Of a DNA stretch of 64,000 nt, positions 45,942 to 55,687 are shown in pieces. The translations under genes were made by a program, and so were the position numbers. Each line of letters begins with the position of its first letter. Position 1 is the stretch's first letter. The stretch comes from Candidatus Nitrotoga sp. HW29 (GTDB lineage Bacteria; Pseudomonadota; Gammaproteobacteria; Burkholderiales; Gallionellaceae): positions 1 to 64,000 of the forward strand of contig NZ_CAKMAA020000012.1 of the NCBI RefSeq assembly GCF_924101635.2, read 5' to 3'. A model generated the notes under the pieces. The model searched no databases, was not told the DNA's origin, and saw only the letters and a list, made by a program, of their open reading frames with translations.

Positions 45942-47665
45942 GCTTTACCTTGCATGGCATTCCAGTTTCCAGTGGTATTGCCATCGGCCATGCTCATCTT
46001 CTTTCGCACACTGTGTTGGAAGTTGTGCACTATGTGATGCCCAAATATTTGGTGCCTGAGGAAATTGCGCGCTTCGACGCTGCAATGGAAAGTACGCGCC
46101 AGGAATTGGTCGGCTTGCGCAGCAATCGTCCGATACATGCCGCCGCCGAATTCGATGCTTTTCTCGATCTGCATTTGATGATTTTGGCCGATGAGCATAT
46201 TGACCTGGCGTCGCGCAAAATGATAGAGCGCGAACAATGCAATGCAGAATGGGCGCTCAAGATACAGATGGATGCGCTGGTAGCTCAATTTGAGGCATTT
46301 GATGATGTCTATCTGCGTGAGCGTAAAACCGATGTAGTACAGGTAGTGGAGCGCGTGCTTAAGAAGCTTACCGGCCAGCCGGGCTATATACCACCTGCCA
46401 CCGTGCCTGGCGTGAAAATGATTTTAGTCGCGCACGATATTAGTCCGGCTGATTTAATTCAACTCAAACCACACCAATTTTCCGCCATTCTTACCGATTT
46501 GGGCGGTGCTACCTCGCACACCGCCATTATAGCGCGTGGCCTGAGTACGCCCTGTGTAGTGGGTTTGCACCGTGCGCGCCAGTTGATGCGTGAAAATGAT
46601 CTGCTCATTGTGGATGGTGAGCAAGGTGTTGTTATTGTTAACCCGAATGAACAGGTTCTTGTTCAATACAAACAGCTTCAAAACCAATGGGAAGAAAAAC
46701 GCAAAAAACTTAAATGCCTTAAATCCACGCCTGCCAATACTCTGGATGGTACCGCTATCGAGCTGCACGCGAATATTGAACTTCCACACGACTTGGTGGA
46801 AGTTTATGAAAATGGGGCCACCGGTATAGGCTTATTTCGCAGCGAATTTTTGTTCCTGAATCGTGATGTCCTGCCGGATGAAGAAGAACAATTCCTAGCT
46901 TATCGTACTGTGGCAGAAGAAATGAAAGGACTGCCTGTCACTATTCGTACCTTTGATCTTGGAGCGGACAAGCAGCTTAATGGCGCCCAACGGGTTGCCA
47001 GCAACCCTGCATTGGGGTTACGCGCTATCCGACTGTGTCTGGCTGAGCCGCAATTGTTTCGTACCCAATTACGTGCCTTGTTACGTGCTTCGTATTATGG
47101 CAATGTAAAAATATTGATACCGATGCTTTCCGGTGTGTCGGAAATTAATCAGACCCTGCGATTCATCGGTTACGCCAAGCAAGGCTTGGATGACGAAAAT
47201 ATTCCTTATAATCGTGAAATACAAATTGGCGGCATGATTGAAATTCCTGCCGCTGCGCTGGTGCTGGACGTATTTATCAAGAAGCTGGATTTCCTTTCTA
47301 TCGGTACCAACGATTTGATTCAGTATACGTTGGCAATAGATCGCACAGATGAAGAGGTGGCCCATCTGTATGATCCGTTGCACCCCGCTGTTTTATACTT
47401 GCTGGCGCACATCATTGGTAGCGCCAACAAGGCAGGTATTCCAATTTCGGTATGCGGAGAAATGGCCGGTAATGCCGATTACGCTCGTCTGTTACTCGGC
47501 CTCGGCTTGCGCCAATTTTCCATGAACCCGGCGCAGCTGCTCAGTGTGAAACAGTGTGTACTCAACACAAGCCTGCCAGAGCTCGTTACGCTGACGGAAA
47601 GAATATTGCGTGCTAACGATCCTCTAAAAATACGTGAGTTGCTGGAAAAATTGAACGCCGCTTAA
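45938..47665 (+). CDS. ptsI: PTS enzyme I (phosphoenolpyruvate-protein phosphotransferase)
   Basis: A 575-residue enzyme I that transfers phosphate from PEP to HPr. H194 in GGATSHTAIIARGL is the active histidine; the C-terminal PEP-binding barrel has GIGLFRSEFLFLNRD, TIRTFDLGADKQ, FLSIGTNDLIQYTLAIDR and the cysteine of SVCGEMAGNADYA. Complete length. ATG 45938 overlaps ptsH by four bases. Confidence 0.96.
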   Translation: MSFTLHGIPVSSGIAIGHAHLLSHTVLEVVHYVMPKYLVPEEIARFDAAMESTRQELVGLRSNRPIHAAAEFDAFLDLHLMILADEHIDLASRKMIEREQCNAEWALKIQMDALVAQFEAFDDVYLRERKTDVVQVVERVLKKLTGQPGYIPPATVPGVKMILVAHDISPADLIQLKPHQFSAILTDLGGATSHTAIIARGLSTPCVVGLHRARQLMRENDLLIVDGEQGVVIVNPNEQVLVQYKQLQNQWEEKRKKLKCLKSTPANTLDGTAIELHANIELPHDLVEVYENGATGIGLFRSEFLFLNRDVLPDEEEQFLAYRTVAEEMKGLPVTIRTFDLGADKQLNGAQRVASNPALGLRAIRLCLAEPQLFRTQLRALLRASYYGNVKILIPMLSGVSEINQTLRFIGYAKQGLDDENIPYNREIQIGGMIEIPAAALVLDVFIKKLDFLSIGTNDLIQYTLAIDRTDEEVAHLYDPLHPAVLYLLAHIIGSANKAGIPISVCGEMAGNADYARLLLGLGLRQFSMNPAQLLSVKQCVLNTSLPELVTLTERILRANDPLKIRELLEKLNAA

Positions 47666-47687
47666 GAAGTTGAGCAAAAAGAGTCAA

Positions 47688-48629
47688 TCATCGAATTTCT
47701 TCAGCTTGAAGCGGTGCCACACCAGCTCGAATCACCGCTTCATCAAGGGCGGGAGAACACAGCTCGATGAAACGGTAGGCGAAGTTGCGCAGATAGTGCC
47801 CGTGCCGCAAAGCGATATAAGTAACATTCTTGCCGAACAAGTGTGTGCTGTCGAGTAATCGAAGCCCGGTATCCTTGGATGGATTGAATGCCATTGAGGC
47901 AATGATTCCAATACCCAGTCCCAGTTCTACATACGTCTTGATTACGTCCGCATCCAGTGCGGACATAACGATATCCGGCTCCAATCCTGCCGCCGCAAAT
48001 GATTGGTCTAAGCCAGCTCTCCCCGTTAGGCCGTCGTGGTAGGTGACGATGGGATAATCCGCAACCGCTTCCAGCGAGATCGGATGAGTATTGTCTAACG
48101 GATGTCCGACAGGCACAATGACCGCATGGTGCCAGGAATAAAAGGGAAATATATCGAGCCCGGTAACATCGGAAAGTGCTTCAGTGGCCACGCCTATGTC
48201 TGCCTGGCCATCCAGCAACATGGAAACGATTTCATTAGGGCTGGCCTGGTGCAGCTTTAGATGCACTTTGGGAAACGCTTTCTTGAATTCTGTCACCACT
48301 CGAGGCAGGGCATAGCGTGCTTGGGTATGCGTGGCAACCAGGGTAAGACGACCTTCATTACGTCCGCTATATTGGTTAGCCAAATTCGTTATATTTTTTG
48401 CATCCAATAGAATACGATTAACGATTCCTACAAGTTCACGCCCGGGCTCAGTTAATCCCAATAGTCGTTTGCCTTTGCGTACGAATAACTCAATGCCCAA
48501 CTCATCCTCCAAGTCTTTAATATGCTTGGAGACGCCTGATTGAGAAGTGAACAGCGCGTTAGCCGCCTCGGTGAGATTGAAATTGCTGGCGACCGTTTCG
48601 CGGATAATGCGCAATTGTTGAAAATTCAT
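47688..48629 (-). CDS. cysB: CysB-type LysR regulator
   Basis: A 313-residue LysR regulator. N-terminal winged helix MNFQQLRIIRETVASNFNLT followed by EAANALFTSQSGVSKHIKDLE; effector domain LTLVATHTQARYALPRVV matches CysB/Cbl, which respond to N-acetylserine or sulfate. It is the last gene of the cysT-cysW-cysA run (12 bases after cysA), so it likely controls the operon that includes itself. Confidence 0.9.
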   Translation of the reverse strand: MNFQQLRIIRETVASNFNLTEAANALFTSQSGVSKHIKDLEDELGIELFVRKGKRLLGLTEPGRELVGIVNRILLDAKNITNLANQYSGRNEGRLTLVATHTQARYALPRVVTEFKKAFPKVHLKLHQASPNEIVSMLLDGQADIGVATEALSDVTGLDIFPFYSWHHAVIVPVGHPLDNTHPISLEAVADYPIVTYHDGLTGRAGLDQSFAAAGLEPDIVMSALDADVIKTYVELGLGIGIIASMAFNPSKDTGLRLLDSTHLFGKNVTYIALRHGHYLRNFAYRFIELCSPALDEAVIRAGVAPLQAEEIR

Positions 48630-48640
48630 GACTTCCTCCG

Positions 48641-49654
48641 TTATGCTTCGAATACTTTAATCTGGCGGGGCCAGATGAATATTTCGTCATTCACAGCTAC
48701 TGGTGTGATGTTGAAGCGTTCGCGACTGAGCTCGATCTCCACCACTTCGCCGTCTTGCCCGATTGCCGCTTCCAGTCGTACCACCGACCCGATGGCGCGC
48801 ACTTGCTTCACCACTGCCGGCAGGGAAGATTGCTGCGGTATCAGACTGATGTCAATGTCATGCGGGCGTACGTAGGCCACGGCATCGCCCGGTTGTTGCG
48901 TCCAAAGAGCATGAGTCCGGCTGTGAAATAAATTTACATTGCCGATGAATTGATACACGAAAGGTGAGGTAGGATTGGCGTATACGTCATCGGGTGAGCC
49001 TACTTGCTCGATGTTGCCTTTGTTCATCACCACGATGCGGTCTGCCACTTCAAGGGCTTCTTCCTGATCGTGAGTGACGAATACGCTGGTGATATGAAGT
49101 TCGTCATGCAGGCGACGCAACCAACGGCGTAGTTCTTTGCGGACCTTGGTATCCAGCGCGCCAAATGGCTCATCCAGCAGCAGGATCTGTGGTTCAACCG
49201 CTAATGCGCGTGCTAATGCAATGCGTTGTCGCTGGCCTCCAGAAAGCTGTGCCGGATAGCGATCCGCCAGCCAATCGAGTTGCACCAGTTGCAACAGCTC
49301 ATGTACGCGGCGCTTGATCTCGGTTTCGGTGTGGCGTTCCTTTTTTGGCTTCACGCGGAGACCGAAAGCAACATTTTCGAACACGGTCATGTGGCGGAAC
49401 AGCGCATAATGCTGGAACACGAAACCAACGTTGCGCTCACGGGCATCGCGCTGTTCCACATCTGTGCCATGAAACAGTATTTTGCCGGAATTCTGTACGT
49501 CCAATCCGCCGATAATGCGCAGCAACGATGTTTTGCCACATCCGGAAGGGCCTAATAACGCAAGCAATTCGCCGCTATTTACTTCAAGATTGATGTTATT
49601 TAGCGCAGTAAAATTGCCGAACTGTTTATTCAAATTTTGAATCGTGATGCTCAT
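48641..49654 (-). CDS. cysA: Sulfate/thiosulfate ABC transporter ATPase
   Basis: A 337-residue ATPase: Walker [10 protein letters not shown], signature [15 protein letters not shown], Walker [14 protein letters not shown]-loop VTHDQEEAL. The C-terminal TOBE-like region ([15 protein letters not shown]) is that of CysA. It overlaps cysW by four bases and powers sulfate uptake with CysT and CysW. Confidence 0.95.
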   Translation of the reverse strand: MSITIQNLNKQFGNFTALNNINLEVNSGELLALLGPSGCGKTSLLRIIGGLDVQNSGKILFHGTDVEQRDARERNVGFVFQHYALFRHMTVFENVAFGLRVKPKKERHTETEIKRRVHELLQLVQLDWLADRYPAQLSGGQRQRIALARALAVEPQILLLDEPFGALDTKVRKELRRWLRRLHDELHITSVFVTHDQEEALEVADRIVVMNKGNIEQVGSPDDVYANPTSPFVYQFIGNVNLFHSRTHALWTQQPGDAVAYVRPHDIDISLIPQQSSLPAVVKQVRAIGSVVRLEAAIGQDGEVVEIELSRERFNITPVAVNDEIFIWPRQIKVFEA

Positions 49655-50529
49655 TCCGTTTCTCCATGAGGAAGTCTGCTGCCATTGTTCATGACCTTAA
49701 ATTCCACGATCGACTTGGCGAGCAACGTAACCAACGCTAATAAGGCGAGTAGGGAAGCCACGCTGAAAGCTGCGACAAAGTTGTATTCGTTGTAAAGAAT
49801 TTCTACGTGCAGCGGTATGGTGTTGGTCATGCCTCGAATGTGCCCGGACACCACTGACACCGCGCCAAATTCACCCATCGCACGGGCATTACATAAAATT
49901 ACCCCATACAGCAGACCCCATTTAATGTTGGGCACGGTGACGCGCCAAAAGGTTTGCCAGCCGGAAGCGCCGAGCGATATCGCCGCTTCTTCTTCCTCTT
50001 TGCCTTGTGCCTGCATCAGCGGAATTAACTCTCGTGCAATGAATGGGAAGGTAACGAAAATAGTGACTAAAACAATACCCGGCACAGCAAAAATTAGCTT
50101 GATGTCATGTTCTTGCAGCCACGGCCCGAACCAGCCTTGCGCACCGAACAATAGTACATAGATCAGACCGGACACTACCGGGCTGACGGCAAACGGCAAA
50201 TCAATCAGTGTGATCAATACACTTTTTCCACGAAATTCGAATTTGGCAATGGCCCAAGCCGCCGCCACCCCAAACACCAGGTTGGCTGGCACCGCAATAG
50301 CGGCTGCAATCAAGGTTAATTCGATCGCCGACCAAGCATCCGGGTCTTGCAATGCAGCCCAGTAAAGCGCCCAGCCTTTGCCCAGCGCTTCGTAGAACAC
50401 GGCAAATAACGGTATGCCAAGAAAAAGCAACAAATAGAACAGTGCAACAGTGATGAGCACCAGCGTCACCGCTTTGGATTCATGTGTGGCGATTTTTCGA
50501 TTGTTAATCAATTGATGAGATGAAGACAT
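49651..50529 (-). CDS. cysW: Sulfate ABC transporter permease CysW
   Basis: A 292-residue permease with six membrane helices and the coupling EAA loop [51 protein letters not shown] is a CysW hallmark. It starts at ATG 50529, one base shared with the cysT stop. Confidence 0.95.
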   Translation of the reverse strand: MSSSHQLINNRKIATHESKAVTLVLITVALFYLLLFLGIPLFAVFYEALGKGWALYWAALQDPDAWSAIELTLIAAAIAVPANLVFGVAAAWAIAKFEFRGKSVLITLIDLPFAVSPVVSGLIYVLLFGAQGWFGPWLQEHDIKLIFAVPGIVLVTIFVTFPFIARELIPLMQAQGKEEEEAAISLGASGWQTFWRVTVPNIKWGLLYGVILCNARAMGEFGAVSVVSGHIRGMTNTIPLHVEILYNEYNFVAAFSVASLLALLALVTLLAKSIVEFKVMNNGSRLPHGETE

Positions 50530-51359
50530 TATCTAATTTCCCGGCGGTTGCTCCACCACTGCAAGCCATTGATAGCCAATAACAGGGTGAATGAAATGAT
50601 CAGCATGACCAAGGCAATTGCCGTGGCACCGGCATAATCGTATTGCTCCAGTTTGGCGACGATCAGCAATGGCGCGATTTCTGAAATGAACGGCATATTG
50701 CCCGCAATGAAAATGACTGAACCATATTCACCAATCGAGCGAGCGAAAGCTAATGCGAAACCCGTCAGCAAAGCAGGATATATAGAAGGAAAAATTACGC
50801 GACGGAATACATCCCAGCGACTTGCACCCAAGCTTGCGGCTGCCTCTTCTATTTCGACCTCAACATCAGCCAGTACTGGTTGTACCGTGCGCACCACGAA
50901 GGGCAAGCCGATGAAAGTGAGCGCCACCACTATGCCGAGCGGGGTGTACGCTATCTTGATGTTATGTTCGGCAAAGTACTGACCGATCCAGCCATTCGGT
51001 GCATACAGCATGGCTAGCGTGATGCCCGCTACGGCGGTAGGCAAGGCGAATGGCAAATCCACCAATGCGTCCACTATGCGTTTACCGGGGAAGGTATAGC
51101 GCACCAGTACCCATGCGACTATCAGGCCAAAAATGGCATTTAGTACCGCGGCAGCAAAGGAAGCAACAAAGGTAACACGCAGCGAGGCCAGCACCCGATC
51201 GCCTGTCGCTACTTCCCAAAAACCGTCCCAGCCTAGAATCGCTGTTTTGAAAAACAGGGAAGATAGCGGAATCAGGACGAGCAACGAGAGATACAAAAGT
51301 GTGAAGCCAAGTGCCAGATTGAATCCTGGTAGCACGCTGTGCGCTTTGAATGGCGCCAT
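50529..51359 (-). CDS. cysT: Sulfate ABC transporter permease CysT
   Basis: A 276-residue permease with six helices and the EAA loop [45 protein letters not shown] is typical of CysT (CysU). It is the first gene of the operon. No sulfate-binding protein gene (sbp or cysP) is present next to it, so the substrate-binding partner is encoded elsewhere. Confidence 0.95.
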   Translation of the reverse strand: MAPFKAHSVLPGFNLALGFTLLYLSLLVLIPLSSLFFKTAILGWDGFWEVATGDRVLASLRVTFVASFAAAVLNAIFGLIVAWVLVRYTFPGKRIVDALVDLPFALPTAVAGITLAMLYAPNGWIGQYFAEHNIKIAYTPLGIVVALTFIGLPFVVRTVQPVLADVEVEIEEAAASLGASRWDVFRRVIFPSIYPALLTGFALAFARSIGEYGSVIFIAGNMPFISEIAPLLIVAKLEQYDYAGATAIALVMLIISFTLLLAINGLQWWSNRREIR

Positions 51360-51832
51360 TAAATTATCCTTTAATCAAATCAGCCGTGCAGTGTATAGAC
51401 GCCAGGAACATAGTAAAAATCATAAATTCAGCTTTGCTTATCGTATTTGAGAATAAGCACGATATGCAGAGATGCACACCTAACAGAATGTATGGGTGTC
51501 AGATATTTAATTTCCTGTTATTTTTATTAAAGATTGCTATTCTGCTTGCCAGTAAGTTGATTGGAATGAATGGTTTTGGAAATTTAATCTGGAATTGAAT
51601 GTGGCCGGGAACGAGCTGCAGCAACCAATATCTTGAATTTTGAATTCTTCCGTGCAGCCGCCCCGTCAAATAAACTGAGTACAATGTGATTGTGCTCGGA
51701 TTCACTCTTATCACCTTCGAGGTGCAGGTGTGACCTAGCCCGATAAGTTGATAAGCATGATCAATCATTCATAAATTGCTTGAGATAGTGAGTAGCTCTT
51801 CATCAAAATAAAAATAGATAAGGAGAAATATC
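51360..51832. promoter_or_regulatory. Divergent region upstream of cysT with CysB-like palindrome
   Basis: GCTTAT (51436-51441) and ATAAGC (51453-51458) are perfect inverted repeats 11 bases apart, a T-N11-A layout typical of LysR operators. They lie 77-99 bases upstream of cysT. ATCATA at 51419-51424 (TATGAT on the minus strand) could be the -10 box. No gene was recognised in the rest of the region. Confidence 0.45.
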
Positions 51833-52150
51833 ATGTCACCAGGAATTAAAATAAGACCATTGCAAGCCGCAGCAATTGCGGTGTTAGTAATGCTCGTTGA
51901 TATAAATTTTACACGCCCTGCAAATGCAGCAACCGAGACGAAAGATAGTCAGACCGAACTGCATATGAGCGATCTTCCTAAAAATAAAAAAAGTGGGCAG
52001 AGCTACTCGTCCTATGAATATGGAACGCATGGTAAGAGTCAATCACCAATAAAAATTACTGACCCTTATTCACCATATGGCAACCCTTACAGCAATACGC
52101 CGACTAACAATCCTTACGCCTTACAGGTACCTGTTAATAAGGCAAAATGA
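51833..52150 (+). CDS. Small exported protein of unknown function
   Basis: A 105-residue protein with ATG 51833 after AAGGAG. Residues 1-34 form a signal peptide (IKIRPLQAAAIAVLVMLVDI, cleavage near PANA-A). The mature part is short, polar and rich in Tyr, Pro, Asn and Ser (SYSSYEYGTHGK, YSPYGNPYSNTPTNNPYA), with no cysteine. I do not recognise a family. It is probably periplasmic or surface-located. Confidence 0.65.
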   Translation: MSPGIKIRPLQAAAIAVLVMLVDINFTRPANAATETKDSQTELHMSDLPKNKKSGQSYSSYEYGTHGKSQSPIKITDPYSPYGNPYSNTPTNNPYALQVPVNKAK

Positions 52151-52178
52151 ACCGTATATCGTTTGCACAGGAAATGTA

Positions 52179-52430
52179 ATGTCGCTTGAATTTATGCTTC
52201 AAGAAATGTTGCAACAAATTCGAGTTCGGGGTGGTGTAGAAACCCATGTTGATGCATATTTGATCGAGTGGCGTAGCGCTATTAAGAGTTTTGGGAAGCC
52301 TTTACCGTGTCCCGTTTGTTTTTTGAAAGGTGCGATTCAACGCCTAAATTATCTGGATGACGAAAAAGGCGTCGGTAAAGTCAGGTGTGCACGTTGTCGT
52401 AAGTATTTTGTGTTTATAAACACAATGTAA
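52179..52430 (+). CDS. Small zinc-ribbon protein
   Basis: An 83-residue protein from ATG 52179 (MSLEFMLQEMLQQIRVRGG), with AGGA upstream. The C-terminal half has CPVC and CARC about 28 residues apart, a probable zinc ribbon. The longer frame from 52077 overlaps the previous gene and is less likely. No family recognised; possibly a regulator or nucleic-acid-binding protein. Confidence 0.55.
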   Translation: MSLEFMLQEMLQQIRVRGGVETHVDAYLIEWRSAIKSFGKPLPCPVCFLKGAIQRLNYLDDEKGVGKVRCARCRKYFVFINTM

Positions 52431-52888
52431 CGATTTACGAGTAATTTAGTTAATCTCGGTTATTCTCATTAAAGATTTGTAATCTACTTCATCTCTGTCT
52501 AAAAAATAGAACTCCATTCATTTGCACGAAAACTTGAAGCTGTTTTCATCTATTATTAGAATCATTCATCTTTCAAATAAATAGGCATTTTATGAAAGAT
52601 TGGATCCCGGTATTTTTTGCGATATGCTCGGTTATCATTATTTTTCTACTGGTAATCGTTACTGCGGTTAAGCTCACCAATTAATCTTTTAGTGTTAAAT
52701 TTTCCCGTCGTTTTACGGATAAGTATTTTGAATAAGCGAACAGTTGTGGGATGGTGAATCTGAACGGAAGATTTTTAGCAAAATCGGTTGGGATACATAG
52801 AGGAACCATGATAGACAAGTACGTAAAGAATCAAGGCAATGAGTATTATAAATTGCATTCGAGCCATCAGCTTGGCCGGTTTTGAGAT
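52431..52888. other. AT-rich intergenic region with small frames only
   Basis: Besides the candidate 30-residue membrane protein at 52592-52684, a minus-strand hydrophobic frame at 52775-52864 encodes MARMQFIILIALILYVLVYH and ten more residues, but lacks a ribosome site. No other gene or RNA is supported. Confidence 0.4.
52592..52684 (+). CDS. Candidate 30-residue single-span membrane protein
   Basis: ATG 52592 opens a 30-codon frame: MKDWIPVFFAICSVIIIFLL continuing VIVTAVKLTN. It is one membrane helix with a charged start and end, and AGG lies seven bases upstream. Small proteins of this form are common but easily arise by chance in AT-rich DNA. Confidence 0.35.
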   Translation: MKDWIPVFFAICSVIIIFLLVIVTAVKLTN

Positions 52889-53716
52889 ATGTGCGAACTG
52901 CTCGGCATGAACTGCAATGTGCCTACTGATATTTGTTTTTCGTTTACTGGCTTTCAGAGACGAGGCGGAGGAACGAGTATACATGCCGACGGCTGGGGTA
53001 TCGCTTTTTTTGAAGGCAAGGGAGTGCGATTATTCCTGGATCCAAAACCTTCAGCCCAATCACCTATCGCTGAACTGGTGCGCAATTATCCCATTCAATC
53101 GCTTAACGCCATTGCGCATATTCGTAAGGCAACGCAAGGCTTGGTATCGTTGGAAAATACCCATCCTTTTGTGCGCGAGTTGTGGGGTCAGTACTGGGTG
53201 TTTGCGCACAACGGTAATCTGCCGCAATTTCAGCCGGAGTTATATGGCAGCTTTATTCCTGTGGGAAACACTGATAGTGAACGTATTTTTTGCTGGTTGC
53301 TGCAAAGTTTGAGAATTCGTTTCAATGATACACCGCCAACGCGTGACGTTCTGTTTGCCGCATTGCATGAGCTAACCGATCAGCTTGCTGGCATGGGCAT
53401 CTTTAACTATCTATTGTCTAACGGTGAATGCCTTTTTGCGCATTGTTCTACCGAACTAAACTATCTTATTCGCCATAGTCCATTCAATGTGGCGCATCTC
53501 AAGGATGAGGATATGACAGTCGACTTTAGCCACGTGACTACGCCTAATGATCGCGTGGCTATCATCGCCACCGTGCCGCTGACTGACAACGAACCGTGGC
53601 AAGTTATGGTGCCGGGCACATTGTGGATGTTCCATGAGGGTGAAGCGATCGCAAAACTTGTTACGACTCCTAGCCCGATAAAATCGCTGGCTGAAGATTT
53701 GCGTATCACTAATTAA
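52889..53716 (+). CDS. Class II glutamine amidotransferase (YafJ-like)
   Basis: A 275-residue protein of the Ntn hydrolase class. After removal of Met1, C2 (MCELLGMNC) becomes the nucleophile; HADGWGIAFFEG, AHIRKATQG and FAHNGNL are substrate and oxyanion-hole segments. No synthase domain is attached, as in YafJ/EgtC-like proteins, and the acceptor is unknown. Confidence 0.9.
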   Translation: MCELLGMNCNVPTDICFSFTGFQRRGGGTSIHADGWGIAFFEGKGVRLFLDPKPSAQSPIAELVRNYPIQSLNAIAHIRKATQGLVSLENTHPFVRELWGQYWVFAHNGNLPQFQPELYGSFIPVGNTDSERIFCWLLQSLRIRFNDTPPTRDVLFAALHELTDQLAGMGIFNYLLSNGECLFAHCSTELNYLIRHSPFNVAHLKDEDMTVDFSHVTTPNDRVAIIATVPLTDNEPWQVMVPGTLWMFHEGEAIAKLVTTPSPIKSLAEDLRITN

Positions 53717-53724
53717 TCAAGGGA

Positions 53725-54840
53725 TTAATCGAGAAAGTTTTCCGGTGTATGGGCAAGCATTCCGAATGCCTGCGCGACTGCGTGATGAGTGATTTTTCCA
53801 TTCATGATATTGAGTCCTTTGCGTAACGCAGCGTTATCTTTTAGTGCCTGTTTCCAGCCTTTATTTGCCAATTGCAGCACATAAGGCAACGTTGCATTGG
53901 TTAGCGCCAGCGTGGAAGTGCGGGGTAGGGCGCCGGGCATATTTGCCACAGCATAGTGAATGACCCCTTCGACCACATAAATCGGGTTCTCGTGTGTGGT
54001 GGGATGGGTCGTTTCAATGCAACCGCCTTGATCTACTGCAACATCCACGATCACCGAGCCTTGGCGCATGATCTTAAGATCATCGTAGCGTATCAACTTG
54101 GGTGCAATGGCCCCGGTGATTAGCACGCCGCCGATGACAAGATCGGCGGTGGCAATCTGTTCCAGCAGATTATAGCGATTGGAAAAAACCAACTGTACGT
54201 TAGCGGGCATGATATCGCTCAGGTAGCGTAGCCGCTCCAGTGAAATGTCGAGGATGGTGACACGTGCGCCCAGACCTGCCGCCATTTTGGCGGCATTCAT
54301 ACCCACTACGCCGCCGCCGAGAACGACAACATGCGCGGGTGGCACACCGGGAACGCCTCCTAACAAAACGCCCCGCCCCCCATATAATTTTTCAAGGTAT
54401 TTTGCCCCTTCGTGTATGGCCATGCGTCCGGCGACTTCAGACATGGGTGTAAGCAGTGGTAGTTCGCGTGTGGGCAATTCAATCGTTTCATAAGCGATGC
54501 AGGTTGCACCAGAACCCAGATGTGCCCGGGTTAGTTTTTCATTTGCGGAAAAATGAAAATAGGTGAACAGCGTTTGACCAGGCTTGATGTGCGGCCACTC
54601 TGACTCAATCGGCTCTTTAACTTTCACGATCAGATCGGCATCCGCCCATATTGTATGGACATCGGAAACGATGCGTGCCCCTACCGCAAGATACTGCTCG
54701 TCACTGAAACCACTACCAAATCCTGCACCAGCTTCGACCAGCACAGAATGCCCGGCCGCAATAAGTGATTCTGCGCCGGATGGAACCAGTGCGACACGGC
54801 TTTCGTTTGCTTTGATTTCTTTGGGTATGCCGATTTTCAA
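53725..54840 (-). CDS. ald: Alanine dehydrogenase
   Basis: A 371-residue NAD-dependent alanine dehydrogenase: MKIGIPKEIKANESRVALVP, ADLIVKVKEPIESEW, LFTYFHFSANE, Rossmann motif VVVLGGGVVGMNAAKMAAGLGA and VDVAVDQGGCIETTHPTTHENP. It interconverts alanine and pyruvate plus ammonia. Complete length; start ATG 54840. Confidence 0.96.
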   Translation of the reverse strand: MKIGIPKEIKANESRVALVPSGAESLIAAGHSVLVEAGAGFGSGFSDEQYLAVGARIVSDVHTIWADADLIVKVKEPIESEWPHIKPGQTLFTYFHFSANEKLTRAHLGSGATCIAYETIELPTRELPLLTPMSEVAGRMAIHEGAKYLEKLYGGRGVLLGGVPGVPPAHVVVLGGGVVGMNAAKMAAGLGARVTILDISLERLRYLSDIMPANVQLVFSNRYNLLEQIATADLVIGGVLITGAIAPKLIRYDDLKIMRQGSVIVDVAVDQGGCIETTHPTTHENPIYVVEGVIHYAVANMPGALPRTSTLALTNATLPYVLQLANKGWKQALKDNAALRKGLNIMNGKITHHAVAQAFGMLAHTPENFLD

Positions 54841-54859
54841 GTGATTACCTCATCCCAAT

Positions 54860-55687
54860 TTAATCTTGAGCAAACTCGATAATTTTTTGGGTTTGTTGAT
54901 CGGGTATGACTACCACATCATTCGCGGTTATTTTCTGAGTAATTTCCTGAAACATTTCAAAGCGCCTACCATCATTTTCGGTTGGCCCCTGCACCGGGAA
55001 CAGAATTCGATCCGGCAATAATTTCAAAGCCCGCAATTTTTCTACTTTTCCCAACCAGGCCCAGCCGTGATCGTAGATTTGCGCGGGGTCTTCGTGCGCC
55101 AGATGCAGGGGCTTAATCGCCTTCACTGCGCGCCCATTCTCTCGATGTACAAAGGGTAGGCGCGTATGATAGACGGCAGCATCCCCCAATGTCTCGGGGC
55201 GATATTGCTTGTCCAGCTTTGCGTCCGTCAAAATCCTACGCACATTTTTTTCCAGTAACTGTTCCTGATAAGCCTTGGTCGCAAAATTGCGTTCCACATA
55301 ATGACCGAACAATTCATCGAATTTTTGTACCGGATCGTCGGCCAGCACCACACGCACCGCATCAAAGCGCATCATGGCCTCGCGTGGGCGCGTCAGCTCG
55401 GCAAACAGTTGACGAGCCAAATCTGTATTTATCCGGTTCTCTTGTTTTGGATCAAGCCAGTTACGGATACGTTTTAGTTCTTGCTTGAAATCGTTGGTGG
55501 CGCGGCGATAGATGCCTGCATCTAATTCCTCGAAAAATGATGTGATGCGGCGGATATGCCGTAATAATCTGAACTCGAATAACCCGGCATCCGGGCACAA
55601 CATCACGATGCCCACATTGGCAAACTCGCCAGTTTCCAAATAAGGTAGGAAGCGGACGATAGCGTACTGACAGGCGTATTTATTCAT
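54860..55687 (-). CDS. DUF3037 protein partnered with HipA-like kinase
   Basis: A 275-residue protein; start ATG 55687 (MNKYACQYAIVRFLPYLETG) overlaps the stop of the kinase gene (TGATG). The opening with EFANVGIVMLCPDAGLFEFR is the DUF3037 signature. DUF3037 genes are repeatedly found next to short HipA-like kinases; the role is unknown. The pair is on the same strand with coupled translation. Confidence 0.85.
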   Translation of the reverse strand: MNKYACQYAIVRFLPYLETGEFANVGIVMLCPDAGLFEFRLLRHIRRITSFFEELDAGIYRRATNDFKQELKRIRNWLDPKQENRINTDLARQLFAELTRPREAMMRFDAVRVVLADDPVQKFDELFGHYVERNFATKAYQEQLLEKNVRRILTDAKLDKQYRPETLGDAAVYHTRLPFVHRENGRAVKAIKPLHLAHEDPAQIYDHGWAWLGKVEKLRALKLLPDRILFPVQGPTENDGRRFEMFQEITQKITANDVVVIPDQQTQKIIEFAQD

